Shown here piece after piece: positions 52,196-60,267 of a stretch of DNA of 64,000 bases. Numbering within the stretch: the stretch's first letter is position 1; each line of letters opens with the position of its first letter. The notes beneath the pieces were generated by a model, which searched no databases, was not told where the DNA came from, and saw only the letters and a list, made by a program, of their open reading frames with translations. Source of the stretch: Nocardioides sp. QY071 (lineage in GTDB: Bacteria; Actinomycetota; Actinomycetes; Propionibacteriales; Nocardioidaceae); NCBI RefSeq assembly GCF_029961765.1, contig NZ_CP124681.1, positions 5,022,001 through 5,086,000 of the forward strand, written 5' to 3'. The position numbers and the translations under genes were made by a program.

Positions 52196-54117
52196 CCGTG
52201 GCACCGGAGGCGACGTCCTCAGCAGCACCCGCGGGTCTGTACGACACGATCCGCTACGGACTGATCGAGATCGCCCGCGAGATGAACCTGTCGCTGATGC
52301 GCAGCGCCTTCTCGCCCGTCGTGCGTGACATCCTGGACTGCACCACCGCCGTGCACCTGAAGACCGAGCAGGGCTGGGAGATGGTGGCCTGCTTCGAGGG
52401 CTGCATGCAGCACGCGTTCACCTCGCAGCACATCGCCAACTTCACGATGAACGAATGGGATCTCGACCGGACGAACCCAGGAGACGTCATCTTCGTCAAC
52501 GACCCCTGGCGCGGAGCGATCCACCAGTCCGACATTAACCTACTGCGGCCGATCCACATCGACGGTGAGGTGCGCGCGGTGCTGCACTCGACGTCGCACG
52601 TCGTCGATCTCGGCGGGCCGATCCCCGGCGGGTTCTCGAACGGGGTCGAGACGGCGTTCGAGGAGCAGCTCAAGTTTCCGCCGACGCTGCTCTACGCAGA
52701 CGACGTCCCGGTGCGTCCGGCCTTCAACTACCTGCTCGAGAACACGCGTGTCCCGGCGATGCTCCTCGGTGACCTCCGAGCGCTGTACGGGTGCCTGGTG
52801 GTCGGCGAGGGGAGGTTGCGAGACCTCCTTGACCGCTACGGCACCGGCACCGTGTTCGCGGCGGCCCAGCATGCGATCGATGTCACCGAGGCAAGCATGC
52901 GCGCCGGCATCCGGGAGATCCCGGATGGCGACTACCGGATCGAGGACTTCCTCGACGACGACGGCGTCGAGGCCGACCCACTGCCCATGGTGGTGACGGT
53001 CAAGGTGCGGGGCGACTCGATGGAGATCGACTTCTCCGGCACCGGGCGCCAGCCCCGGGGAAACGTCGGCACGGCCTGGGTGGAGGCCACTCGGTGCATC
53101 GAGGCCGTGAAGATGCTGGTCGACCCCGAGCCGCCGGTCAACAGCGGCACGCTGCGCCCGATCGAGACCATCCTGCCCCCCGGCAGCGCCGTCTGCGTGC
53201 TCCCGCCGTCCAGCTGCTCCAATCACATCGACATCGGCTCACGATCGATCAACATGGTCGTCAAGGCGATCTCGGGGGCCCTGGTCTCCAAGTCGATCGC
53301 GGCCGACTCCGGCACCTGTGCGACCATCGTGATGGGCGGCATCGACATGCGGCCCGGGCACGAGGGTCAGCAGTGGGGCTCATTCGCCGGCCCCGGTGGT
53401 GGCTGGGGTGGCACCTGGAAAGGTGACGGACTGACCTACTGCATCGCTCCGATCGGTAACTGTCGGACCTCCGTCCACGAGCACGCCGAGGCCGAGTCGC
53501 CGACCGTGATCGGCCAGATGGAGGTGATGCCAGACTCCGCCGGCGCCGGCAAGCACCGGGGCGGTTTTGGCGGCATCTACACGCTGGTCGCCCTGTCGGA
53601 CACCATGGTGACCATCACGTCCGACCGGGTCCGCCACGGGGCCGACGGCGTCGGCGGCGGCGGGCGCGGGATGTCGTCCTACGCGTGGTACATCCCCCAG
53701 TTCGACTGGTCAAAGCACATGGACCCGCGGATGCTGCAGGGCCTCGAGCCGCTGTACGGCGCCTTCGACGACAAGGGCGTCCCCGACGCCGACCACGGCT
53801 CGGTCCAGGGCACAGCATCCAGCACGACAGGGAAGCTCGCCGGAGTGGTGGTCAAGGCCGGTGACGCGCTCCGCGTCGTCATCGGTGGCGGCGGCGGGTG
53901 GGGAGATCCCCTTGAGCGCGACACCGACGCCGTGGCGAACGACGTCCGCGACGGCCTCTACTCGCCCGGGTACGCGACGAAGGCGTTCGGCGTAGTCCTG
54001 GAGGACGGTGTCGTGAACACGGCCGCTTCACTCGAGTTGCGCCGCCACCTCGCGACGGAGCGGGACGCTGGCCGTTGGAGCGTCCCGTCCGCGTCCCCCT
54101 CCGACTGGATTCTCTGA
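52192..54117 (+). CDS. HyuB-like hydantoinase B/carboxylase-type subunit
   Basis: A 641-residue HyuB family protein: RYGLIEIAREMNLSLMRSAFS, the metal region GDVIFVNDPWRGAIHQSDI with HSTSHVVDLGG, CSNHIDIGSRSINM and IGGGGGWGDPLERD. Unlike the copy at 3464 it has no C-terminal zinc module; a separate small zinc protein is encoded 58 bases downstream instead. ATG at 52192 overlaps the HyuA stop as ATGA. Confidence 0.91.
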   Translation: MTVAPEATSSAAPAGLYDTIRYGLIEIAREMNLSLMRSAFSPVVRDILDCTTAVHLKTEQGWEMVACFEGCMQHAFTSQHIANFTMNEWDLDRTNPGDVIFVNDPWRGAIHQSDINLLRPIHIDGEVRAVLHSTSHVVDLGGPIPGGFSNGVETAFEEQLKFPPTLLYADDVPVRPAFNYLLENTRVPAMLLGDLRALYGCLVVGEGRLRDLLDRYGTGTVFAAAQHAIDVTEASMRAGIREIPDGDYRIEDFLDDDGVEADPLPMVVTVKVRGDSMEIDFSGTGRQPRGNVGTAWVEATRCIEAVKMLVDPEPPVNSGTLRPIETILPPGSAVCVLPPSSCSNHIDIGSRSINMVVKAISGALVSKSIAADSGTCATIVMGGIDMRPGHEGQQWGSFAGPGGGWGGTWKGDGLTYCIAPIGNCRTSVHEHAEAESPTVIGQMEVMPDSAGAGKHRGGFGGIYTLVALSDTMVTITSDRVRHGADGVGGGGRGMSSYAWYIPQFDWSKHMDPRMLQGLEPLYGAFDDKGVPDADHGSVQGTASSTTGKLAGVVVKAGDALRVVIGGGGGWGDPLERDTDAVANDVRDGLYSPGYATKAFGVVLEDGVVNTAASLELRRHLATERDAGRWSVPSASPSDWIL

Positions 54118-54175
54118 CCCGACCTCCTGCCGGGTGTCTTCCCGGGACCGATGAAACGACGAAAGGAGCCCCCTG

Positions 54176-54436
54176 ATGGGCGTGGATCGCTTGTTGTTTG
54201 GGCCGCCCCAGGAGCCGACGGTGAGCGTCGAGCGCGTGCCGACGGGCCGTACGTGTCCGGCGTGCGGCTCGCACGACGTGGCGCGGTACCCCGTGGCCAA
54301 CTACCTGGGCCCCCGCATGGTGGTCAAGTGCCAGGACTGCTTCGAGCACTTGGAGGTGACGCTGCCGACCGCTGACGACCACTGGCCGCCGTGGGCATCC
54401 GCGACCTCAGACTGGCCAGCCTCGCGCAACGGCTAG
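54176..54436 (+). CDS. Small zinc-ribbon protein, likely third carboxylase-type subunit
   Basis: An 86-residue protein with Cys27/Cys30 (TCPACGSHDVARYP) and Cys52/Cys55 (VVKCQDCFEHLEV), a probable zinc ribbon, and C-terminal DDHWPPWAS. ATG at 54176 follows GAAAGGAG. Placed directly after HyuA and HyuB it occupies the position of the small zinc gamma subunit of acetone carboxylase or the extra subunits of acetophenone carboxylase. No homology beyond the cysteine layout can be claimed by eye. Confidence 0.75.
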   Translation: MGVDRLLFGPPQEPTVSVERVPTGRTCPACGSHDVARYPVANYLGPRMVVKCQDCFEHLEVTLPTADDHWPPWASATSDWPASRNG

Positions 54437-54528
54437 ACCCGCTGGCGCCGGAGCAGCTCTGCTCCGGCGCCGGCCTCGGCCGTGCCTCTGCAGGACAGCA
54501 AGGACTCGACACAGGAACGGAGGCCCTC

Positions 54529-55323
54529 ATGGGGTGCTTGGACGGCAGGACGGTCATCATCACTGGCGGCGCTCGGGGCATGGGAGCCGCGGGGGCTCGC
54601 CTCGTCGCCGCCGAAGGCGGGACGGTCGTCATCGGCGACGTGCTCGTCGAGGAAGCGCAGGCACTCGCGGACGAGATCGAACAGGGCGGCGGCCGTGCGG
54701 TCGCCGTCGAGCTCGACGTCACGCGCGAGCCGGAGTGGGAGCGCATCACAGCCGTGGCGGCGGACCTCGGTGGCGTGGACGCGCTCGTGAACAACGCGGG
54801 CGTCAGCCAGCGGGTCGGCATCCTCGACACCGAGCGCGAGGGGTGGGACCGGGTCTTGGCCATCAACCTCACCGGGTGCATGCTCGGGATCCGCGCGGTG
54901 GCACCCGGTATGCGCGAGCGCGGTCGGGGCTCGATCGTCAACGTCTCGTCGATCGCGGGCCTGGTCGCCTACTCTTCAGCTGCGTACTCGGCCAGCAAGT
55001 GGGGCCTGCGCGGCCTGACGAAGGTCGCCGCGCTCGAGCTCGGCCCCCATGGCATCCGGGCGAACTCCATCCACCCGGGCATCGTCGAGACGCCGCTGAT
55101 CGACGACGTCACCCCCGTGGTGCGCACGTCGTTCGCCTCCGTCACCCCTCTGAAGCGCACTGGACAGGCCAGCGAGGTCGCCGCCCTGGTGGCCTTCTTG
55201 TGCTCGGACGCCTCTTCCTACATCAACGGTGCCGAGATTGCCGTTGATGGCGGGTTCTCCGCAGGCGGCGCCTTCCAGGGCGTCATCAACGAAATCACGT
55301 GGCGCGCGCAGCCGTCCGAGTGA
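54529..55323 (+). CDS. SDR family oxidoreductase
   Basis: A 264-residue classical SDR: ITGGARGMGAAGARLVAAEG, VNNAGVSQRVG, NVSSIAGLVAYSSAAYSASK (Ser, YxxxK) and HPGIVETPLIDDV. Close in pattern to the SDR at 31989. ATG at 54529; a longer frame upstream would overlap the zinc protein end and shows no homology. Likely makes or consumes the ketone handled by the HyuA/HyuB complex (inference). Confidence 0.9.
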   Translation: MGCLDGRTVIITGGARGMGAAGARLVAAEGGTVVIGDVLVEEAQALADEIEQGGGRAVAVELDVTREPEWERITAVAADLGGVDALVNNAGVSQRVGILDTEREGWDRVLAINLTGCMLGIRAVAPGMRERGRGSIVNVSSIAGLVAYSSAAYSASKWGLRGLTKVAALELGPHGIRANSIHPGIVETPLIDDVTPVVRTSFASVTPLKRTGQASEVAALVAFLCSDASSYINGAEIAVDGGFSAGGAFQGVINEITWRAQPSE

Positions 55324-55418
55324 TCCGTCATTCGATCGACGTCGTCAGGCGTCGGGCATGTCCTGTGACGGCGAGCATGTAAGTCGATAGCAGGCCTGAC
55401 CCCTGTCATTCTCATGAC

Positions 55419-55655
55419 GCGTCCTGCGAGACCGTCGGCCTGCTGGCCGGAGCAGTCCTCGGCCGCGAGCTCCACTTTGGGCCGGTCCCGACCTGTCGCG
55501 AGTGAGCCCGAGCCGGTTGGCTCGGGCTCGTCGAAGGCGAGGGTCTGGGTCCAGGTCAGCAGGTCGGCGGTCAGTACGACGACCGCCATCCAGATCCGGC
55601 GCTGCACGAGTGGGGTCTTGCCCCTCGCCAAGCCAGGAATCCGCCACACAGGCAC
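55419..55655 (-). pseudogene. Transposase C-terminal remnant, IS1380-like
   Basis: The minus-strand frame contains RRIWMAVVVLTADLLTWTQT followed by LAFDEPEP, which resembles the end of IS1380-type DDE transposases (usually about 450 residues); the rest is degraded and the catalytic residues are absent. A perfect hairpin, GAGCCCGAGCC-GGTT-GGCTCGGGCTC at 55504-55529, lies inside. The 376-base gap holds nothing else recognised. Confidence 0.45.
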
Positions 55656-55699
55656 TCGTGCGCTGGGCGGCGGTCCCCCGACGGCATGAAATCCCGATG

Positions 55700-56434
55700 C
55701 TAGTCCGGCCAGCGCAGCGGGCTGCGGAGCGTCGCCGGCTGGTTCTGAGCAATGAACCGACGGCCGACGTCGAGGTGACGGTGCATCGAGTTCGCCGCGC
55801 CCTCGGCATCGCCGGCTTCGAGGAGGTCGATGATCTTGGTGTGCGCACGAACCACGTCCTCGAGCTCCGCGCGCTCGTAGTGGACGCCGCTCGACGCACC
55901 ATCGGCGATGAACTTCACCGCGTCGACGATCATGCTGATCACGCGGCTGTCACCAGCCTCAGCCACAGCCGAGTGAAAGCGCTGGTTCTGCGCCCAGAAC
56001 TGCCCCGGGTCGTCGTAGCTGCGCTTCATGACCTCCACGGAGTCGCGCAGCTCCGCGATCTCCTCCGGAGTGATCCGCTCCGCTGCCAGCCGCGCCATCA
56101 TCGGCTCGAGCGCCAGCCTGGCGTCCGAGACGTCCTGGAGCGTGAGCTGCTGGAACTGCAACATGAGACCGAGGTGCTCCGCCAGCTCGCCCGAGCTCGG
56201 GCGTCGGACGGTGGGTCCACCGCCGGGACCGGTACGGATCACGACCAGACCCCAGACCTCGAGCAGCCGAAGTGCCTCCCTGAGCGTGGCTCGACTGACC
56301 TTCAGCTGGTTGAGCATCTCGCTCTCGTGCGGCAGGCGCGCTCCCTCTTCGATCTCACCCTCGACGATCGATGTCGCCAACTGGCGAGCCAGACGCTCGG
56401 AGGCCTTGACCATGCGCTGGCGGAAGGCGCTCAT
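55700..56434 (-). CDS. GntR family (FCD domain) transcriptional regulator
   Basis: A 244-residue FadR-type GntR regulator. The N-terminal winged helix reads ARQLATSIVEGEIEEGARLP, MLNQLKVSRATLREALRLLE and GLVVIRTGPGGG; the C-terminal FCD domain shows DARLALEPMMARLAAER, FHSAVAEAGDSRVI and HTKIIDLLEAGDAEGAANSMHRH, with Asp/His metal or ligand residues. ATG at 56434 begins MSAFRQRMVKAS. It is the only regulator inside the large cluster and may control it. TTGTACAA and an AT-rich element lie just upstream. Confidence 0.9.
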   Translation of the reverse strand: MSAFRQRMVKASERLARQLATSIVEGEIEEGARLPHESEMLNQLKVSRATLREALRLLEVWGLVVIRTGPGGGPTVRRPSSGELAEHLGLMLQFQQLTLQDVSDARLALEPMMARLAAERITPEEIAELRDSVEVMKRSYDDPGQFWAQNQRFHSAVAEAGDSRVISMIVDAVKFIADGASSGVHYERAELEDVVRAHTKIIDLLEAGDAEGAANSMHRHLDVGRRFIAQNQPATLRSPLRWPD

Positions 56435-56449
56435 CTGCACTCGTGTCAC

Positions 56450-56469
56450 TTGTACAACTATACGTAAAG
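56450..56469 (+). promoter_or_regulatory. GntR upstream sites: TTGTACAA palindrome and AT-rich element H
   Basis: TTGTACAA (56450-56457) is a perfect 8-bp palindrome of the TNGTNNNACNA style expected for FadR-type GntR proteins. It runs into AACTATACGTAAAG (56456-56469), which resembles the shared cluster element. Position 16 bases before the regulator ATG suggests self-control. Confidence 0.5.
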
Positions 56470-57390
56470 TTATCCACCACGATGGCAGGACCTCGGGCCC
56501 TGCCGGCCGTGGCGGCGCGTGAGAGTCCAGCGAGCCAGGACGTCCTGCAGACACCCGGTCAGCGCGATCGGCTGGTCGAGCATGACGTGGTGACCGCTGT
56601 CCTCGATGATCAAGTCCTCGGCACCGCCGAGCCTGTCGCACAGCTCAGCCGCCTGGTCGGCGGAGAGGAGTCCGCGCTCCGCACGCACCAGGACGACGGG
56701 ACCGATGTCATTGCCCCACAGCTCGTCGGGGAAGGTGTCGTGGCCCGTGACGGCGGGGTCGAAGCGCCATGTCCACCCGTCCGGGGTCAGGTGCACCGAC
56801 CCCTCCGCGACATGACGTTCGACGTAGGGCACTCGCGCCGGGTCCGTCGGTCGGGCCTGGAAGCGCGCCGCCGCCAGCTCCCGACTGGGGTGGAAACGGC
56901 GGGGGTTCAGGACGGTCCGGCGAGCCTCCAGACCGCCTTCGGCCACCAGCCAGTCCGGAGGGTCGACCGCGATGGTTCCCGCCACGCGATCTCCATGACG
57001 GTAGGCCGTGACCAAGGCAGCGACGCTGCCCAGGCTGTGCCCGGCGACGGAGAACACGTCGCCCTCGGCTTCGGCCGTCCCGACCGCTTCGATCTCGTCT
57101 GCCCAGGAGAGGAGGTCGTAACGTGAGCGCGCGTCGCTCGAGCCATGGCCCGTGAGGTCGAGGGCGACCACGCGGTGCCGCGGCGTCAGCGCCGGCGCCA
57201 CGTGGTCCCACCACCCTGCATGGGCCGCTCCTCCGTGAACGAGCACGACGACCGGCGCACCTCGAGGCCCCCACGCCCGGTACGCCACGCGGGCGCCGTG
57301 CACCTCGACCGCGTGGTCCTGACCACCGTCCTGAAGCGCGGCGACGAACCACGACGGGGGCGGGTCAGCCCCTGGCAGCGAGCACGACAT
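56470..57390 (-). CDS. Alpha/beta hydrolase
   Basis: A 306-residue alpha/beta hydrolase. Oxyanion region LVHGGAAHAGWWDHV, DLTGHGSSD, nucleophile elbow VAGHSLGSVAAL, and the catalytic His in IEDSGHHVMLDQP; the acid is probably Asp in the VRAERGLLSADQ area. ATG at 57390 overlaps the preceding dehydrogenase gene by 26 bases; an internal GTG in VEVHGARVAYRA is an alternative start. It could hydrolyse an ester or lactone such as a Baeyer-Villiger product, or cleave a C-C bond (inference). Confidence 0.85.
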   Translation of the reverse strand: MSCSLPGADPPPSWFVAALQDGGQDHAVEVHGARVAYRAWGPRGAPVVVLVHGGAAHAGWWDHVAPALTPRHRVVALDLTGHGSSDARSRYDLLSWADEIEAVGTAEAEGDVFSVAGHSLGSVAALVTAYRHGDRVAGTIAVDPPDWLVAEGGLEARRTVLNPRRFHPSRELAAARFQARPTDPARVPYVERHVAEGSVHLTPDGWTWRFDPAVTGHDTFPDELWGNDIGPVVLVRAERGLLSADQAAELCDRLGGAEDLIIEDSGHHVMLDQPIALTGCLQDVLARWTLTRRHGRQGPRSCHRGG

Positions 57391-58477
57391 CGGCGATCGC
57401 GGAGCGCAGTTCGGCGTGCGTGCCGCCCAGCAGCTCCAAGGACTTGGCCCGCTTGAAGTGGAGGTGTGCGGAGTGCTCCCACGTGAACCCGATACCACCG
57501 TGGAGCTGGATCATGTCCGCCGCGGTCCGGAAGTACGACTTCGTGGCATACACCTTGAGCACGGAGGCGAGCAGGGCGAGATCCTCGCCGCCCTCGACCA
57601 GCACCCTGCCGGCATGCCGGACACCGGCTCGCGCACCGTCGAGGCGCACCTGCATCTCGGCACAGCGGTGCTTGACGGCTTGGAACGAACCGATCGGCTT
57701 GGCGAACTGGTGGCGCGTCTTCGCGTACTCGACCGTGTCATGAATCGCACGAGCTGCGCCGCCGACGGCCTCGGCAGCGAGGGCCAGGGCCAGCGTGGGC
57801 TGCAGGGATGCGAGGATCTCCGGTGCCTGCCCGTCCCGCCCGATCAGCTGGGCCGGCGCACTGTCCAGCACCAGGGTCGCCATCCGTCGCGTCGGATCCA
57901 GCGTCTCTGCGGCCCTGCGCTCGACACCTGAGCCGTCCAGGAGGAACAGCGACCGGCCGGCGGGGGTCGAGGCCTCAACGATGAGGTGGTCAGCGTCAGC
58001 TCCGTCGATCACGCGGAGCGCCTCATCGCTGACGACCCAGCTGTCGCCCGTCGACGTCGCCTCCGGCGCGGGCGCGGTGTGCCGGTCACGACCGACGTCG
58101 ATGGTCGCCAACGCAGCAGTCTTCTCGCCGCTGGCAATGCCCGGGAGGAGCTGCTCGGCGATCGCACGGTCACCACTGAGCACGATCGCGTTCGCCGCCA
58201 GCACGACGGTGCTGAAGTAGGGGCCCGCGTACAGGGCGCGACCGAGCTCCTCGGCAACAAGGAGAGCCTCCGCGGGCGCGCCGCCCGATCCGCCGTACTG
58301 CTCGGGGATGTTGAGCCCCGCGACGCCGAGCTCTCCGGCGAGGCGGCGCCACGTCGCGCGGTCGGGTGCCGCCGCCTGCAGGTCCGCACGGACCTCTTCG
58401 TCCGTCCAGTTCGTGTCGAGGAACTTGCGCAGGCTGCGCTGGTAGGAGCGCTGGTCGTCGTCGAGCAAGGGGTCCAT
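57365..58477 (-). CDS. Acyl-CoA dehydrogenase
   Basis: A 370-residue acyl-CoA dehydrogenase: IPEQYGGSGGAPAEALLVAEELG, ALALAAEAVGGAARAIHDTV, KTRHQFAKPIGSFQAVKHRCAE and LHGGIGFTWEHSAHLHFKRA. The last is the typical FAD/dimer loop. The middle beta domain is reduced. ATG at 58477 follows AGAAGGCAG. It lies 26 bases after the companion dehydrogenase stop, forming a second heteromeric-type pair. Confidence 0.9.
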   Translation of the reverse strand: MDPLLDDDQRSYQRSLRKFLDTNWTDEEVRADLQAAAPDRATWRRLAGELGVAGLNIPEQYGGSGGAPAEALLVAEELGRALYAGPYFSTVVLAANAIVLSGDRAIAEQLLPGIASGEKTAALATIDVGRDRHTAPAPEATSTGDSWVVSDEALRVIDGADADHLIVEASTPAGRSLFLLDGSGVERRAAETLDPTRRMATLVLDSAPAQLIGRDGQAPEILASLQPTLALALAAEAVGGAARAIHDTVEYAKTRHQFAKPIGSFQAVKHRCAEMQVRLDGARAGVRHAGRVLVEGGEDLALLASVLKVYATKSYFRTAADMIQLHGGIGFTWEHSAHLHFKRAKSLELLGGTHAELRSAIADVVLAARG

Positions 58478-58503
58478 GGAAACTGCCTTCTGTGGGTGCG
58501 TCG

Positions 58504-59721
58504 TCACTTGGGGAGGCCGAGCAGCTTCTCGCCGATGATCGACTTCTGGATCTCGGTCGTGCCGGCGTAGATGGTTCCGGAGCGGGAGACCAACGCCGTG
58601 GTGATCCACGAGGCGCTCGAGTTGGGCGCACCCATGTCGTCGGTCTGGAACATGGTGGTGTTGGTGGGACGCCGCCCCTCGGCCACGAGGCTCTCTCGAC
58701 CGAGCACGTCGAGGGAGAGCTCGGTGACCTTGGTGTGGTACTCGCTCCAGAACAGCTTGCTGATCGCCGCGTCGGGACCAGGCGCGTGACCCGCGAGGAA
58801 GCGGGCGAGGGAGTCGCGGCCCAGGAAGCGCATGATCTCGTTGTCGATGTAGGCGTCCGCAAGCAGGTCGCGCATGACGGGCTCGTCCGCTGCGCCGTTC
58901 TCCCTCGCCAGGTCGAAGAGCCGCTCGAGCTCGACGCGGAACATGATCGGCAGCGTTGCCGCCGACTCACCACGCTCAAAACCGAGAAGCGTCATGGCCA
59001 CAGGCCAGCCCTCGTCAACCCCGCCCACGACGTTCGCCTTGGGGCAGCGTGCATCGGTGAAGTACACCTCGTTGAAGTCGCTCTCGCCGGCGATGTTCTT
59101 GATCGGCCGGACCTCGACACCTTCTTGGTCCATGGGCACGAGAAGCATCGAGATGCCGCGGTGCGCGGGGGCATCCGGATTGGTGCGGACGAGCACGAAG
59201 ATCCAGTTGGCGAGGTGGCCACCGGACGTCCAGATCTTCTGTCCGTTGATGACCCACTCGTCATGGTCGAGGACCGCACGAGTGGACAGGGAGGCGAGGT
59301 CGGAGCCCGAGCCCGGTTCGGAGTAGCCCTGACACCAGACATCCTCGCCGGAGAGGATGCGCGGGAGGAAGTGCTTCTTCTGCTCCTCGGTACCCCAGTG
59401 GAGCAACGTGTTCCCGATCATCACGATGCTGAAGATGTCGTTCATGATCCCGGTGGGCACACCGACCCGGGCGAACTCCTCGGCAAGCACGACGCGTTCT
59501 GCATCAGTGAGACCCGCGCCGCCGTACTCGACCGGCCACGACGTGGCCAGCAGTCCGTGCTCCGCCAGCGAGGCACGCCAGCGCTGAGCGAAGGCCTCGG
59601 CCTCGAGGTGACTGAGCTCGCCGACTCCGGCCCAGTCAGCCGGGAGCTCATTCTCCAGAAAGACCCGCACCCGGGCACGGAATCCGTCGACGTCCGGCGA
59701 CGTCACTGCGGCAGCATTCAT
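58504..59721 (-). CDS. Acyl-CoA dehydrogenase
   Basis: A 405-residue acyl-CoA dehydrogenase with WCQGYSEPGSGSDLASLST, VINGQKIWTSGGHLANWIFV and the C-terminal SRSGTIYAGTTEIQKSIIGE. It is the fuller member of the pair with the gene at 57365. ATG at 59721 has no ribosome site; a -10-like TAGTAT lies ten bases upstream on the minus strand, so a leaderless or very short leader transcript is likely. Element F covers this promoter. Confidence 0.91.
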   Translation of the reverse strand: MNAAAVTSPDVDGFRARVRVFLENELPADWAGVGELSHLEAEAFAQRWRASLAEHGLLATSWPVEYGGAGLTDAERVVLAEEFARVGVPTGIMNDIFSIVMIGNTLLHWGTEEQKKHFLPRILSGEDVWCQGYSEPGSGSDLASLSTRAVLDHDEWVINGQKIWTSGGHLANWIFVLVRTNPDAPAHRGISMLLVPMDQEGVEVRPIKNIAGESDFNEVYFTDARCPKANVVGGVDEGWPVAMTLLGFERGESAATLPIMFRVELERLFDLARENGAADEPVMRDLLADAYIDNEIMRFLGRDSLARFLAGHAPGPDAAISKLFWSEYHTKVTELSLDVLGRESLVAEGRRPTNTTMFQTDDMGAPNSSASWITTALVSRSGTIYAGTTEIQKSIIGEKLLGLPK

Positions 59722-59724
59722 AGG

Positions 59725-59740
59725 AACTATGATACTAAAC
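59725..59740 (+). promoter_or_regulatory. Shared AT-rich element F
   Basis: Plus strand AACTATGATACTAAAC, ending three bases upstream of the acyl-CoA dehydrogenase start on the other strand. Its complement contains the probable -10 hexamer TAGTAT, so a protein bound here would block the promoter. Confidence 0.5.
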
Positions 59741-59843
59741 CTACGAAGACGCGTCCACCCTCATCGCGGAGAATCCCACCCGCGCAGCCGCGATTGACGC
59801 TTGCCGGTCTCTGCCCATCTGCCAACCGCCGCTGGGGCGGCTC

Positions 59844-60221
59844 TCAGGTCGTGGCGGGCTCCGGCTTGACCGCCAGGACGGGACAGGTGGCATCGAGCAG
59901 GATCCGCTGGGCCGTGCTGCCGAACACCAGCTTGCCGACCGGGGTACGTGCCCGCAGCCCGAGGACGACGAGGCGGGCGTCGCGCCGCTGGGCGACCTGG
60001 ACGACGTTGTCGCTGGGGTCGCCGAGGTCACCGCTCTCGATCTCGACGCGGCCGCCGACCTCTGGCCACCGCGCGACGATCGCGTCGAGCTCGGGCAGTG
60101 CTTCCCCGCGAACCGCTGGGACGAGGATGATGACTTCCTGCGCGGGGGCAGACTCGGCGACGGCGGCTGCGACGGCGGCGTGGCCGGGAGGGGTGTCGGC
60201 GTAGGCGACGACGAGGGTCAT
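59844..60221 (-). CDS. Universal stress protein (UspA family)
   Basis: A 125-residue single-domain UspA protein: LVVAYADTPPGHAAV at the start, DARLVVLGLRARTPVGKLVF and GSTAQRILLDATCPVLAVKP at the end, which carry the nucleotide-binding glycine/serine region. ATG at 60221 follows AAAGGAATCC. Placed 46 bases after the TctA-TctB fusion gene, so it is probably co-transcribed; such pairs are seen with tripartite transporters, but its role here is unknown. Confidence 0.88.
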   Translation of the reverse strand: MTLVVAYADTPPGHAAVAAAVAESAPAQEVIILVPAVRGEALPELDAIVARWPEVGGRVEIESGDLGDPSDNVVQVAQRRDARLVVLGLRARTPVGKLVFGSTAQRILLDATCPVLAVKPEPATT

Positions 60222-60267
60222 CGGGATTCCTTTCGGGAGGGGCTGGGAAGAGGTGCTGGCCGGGACG

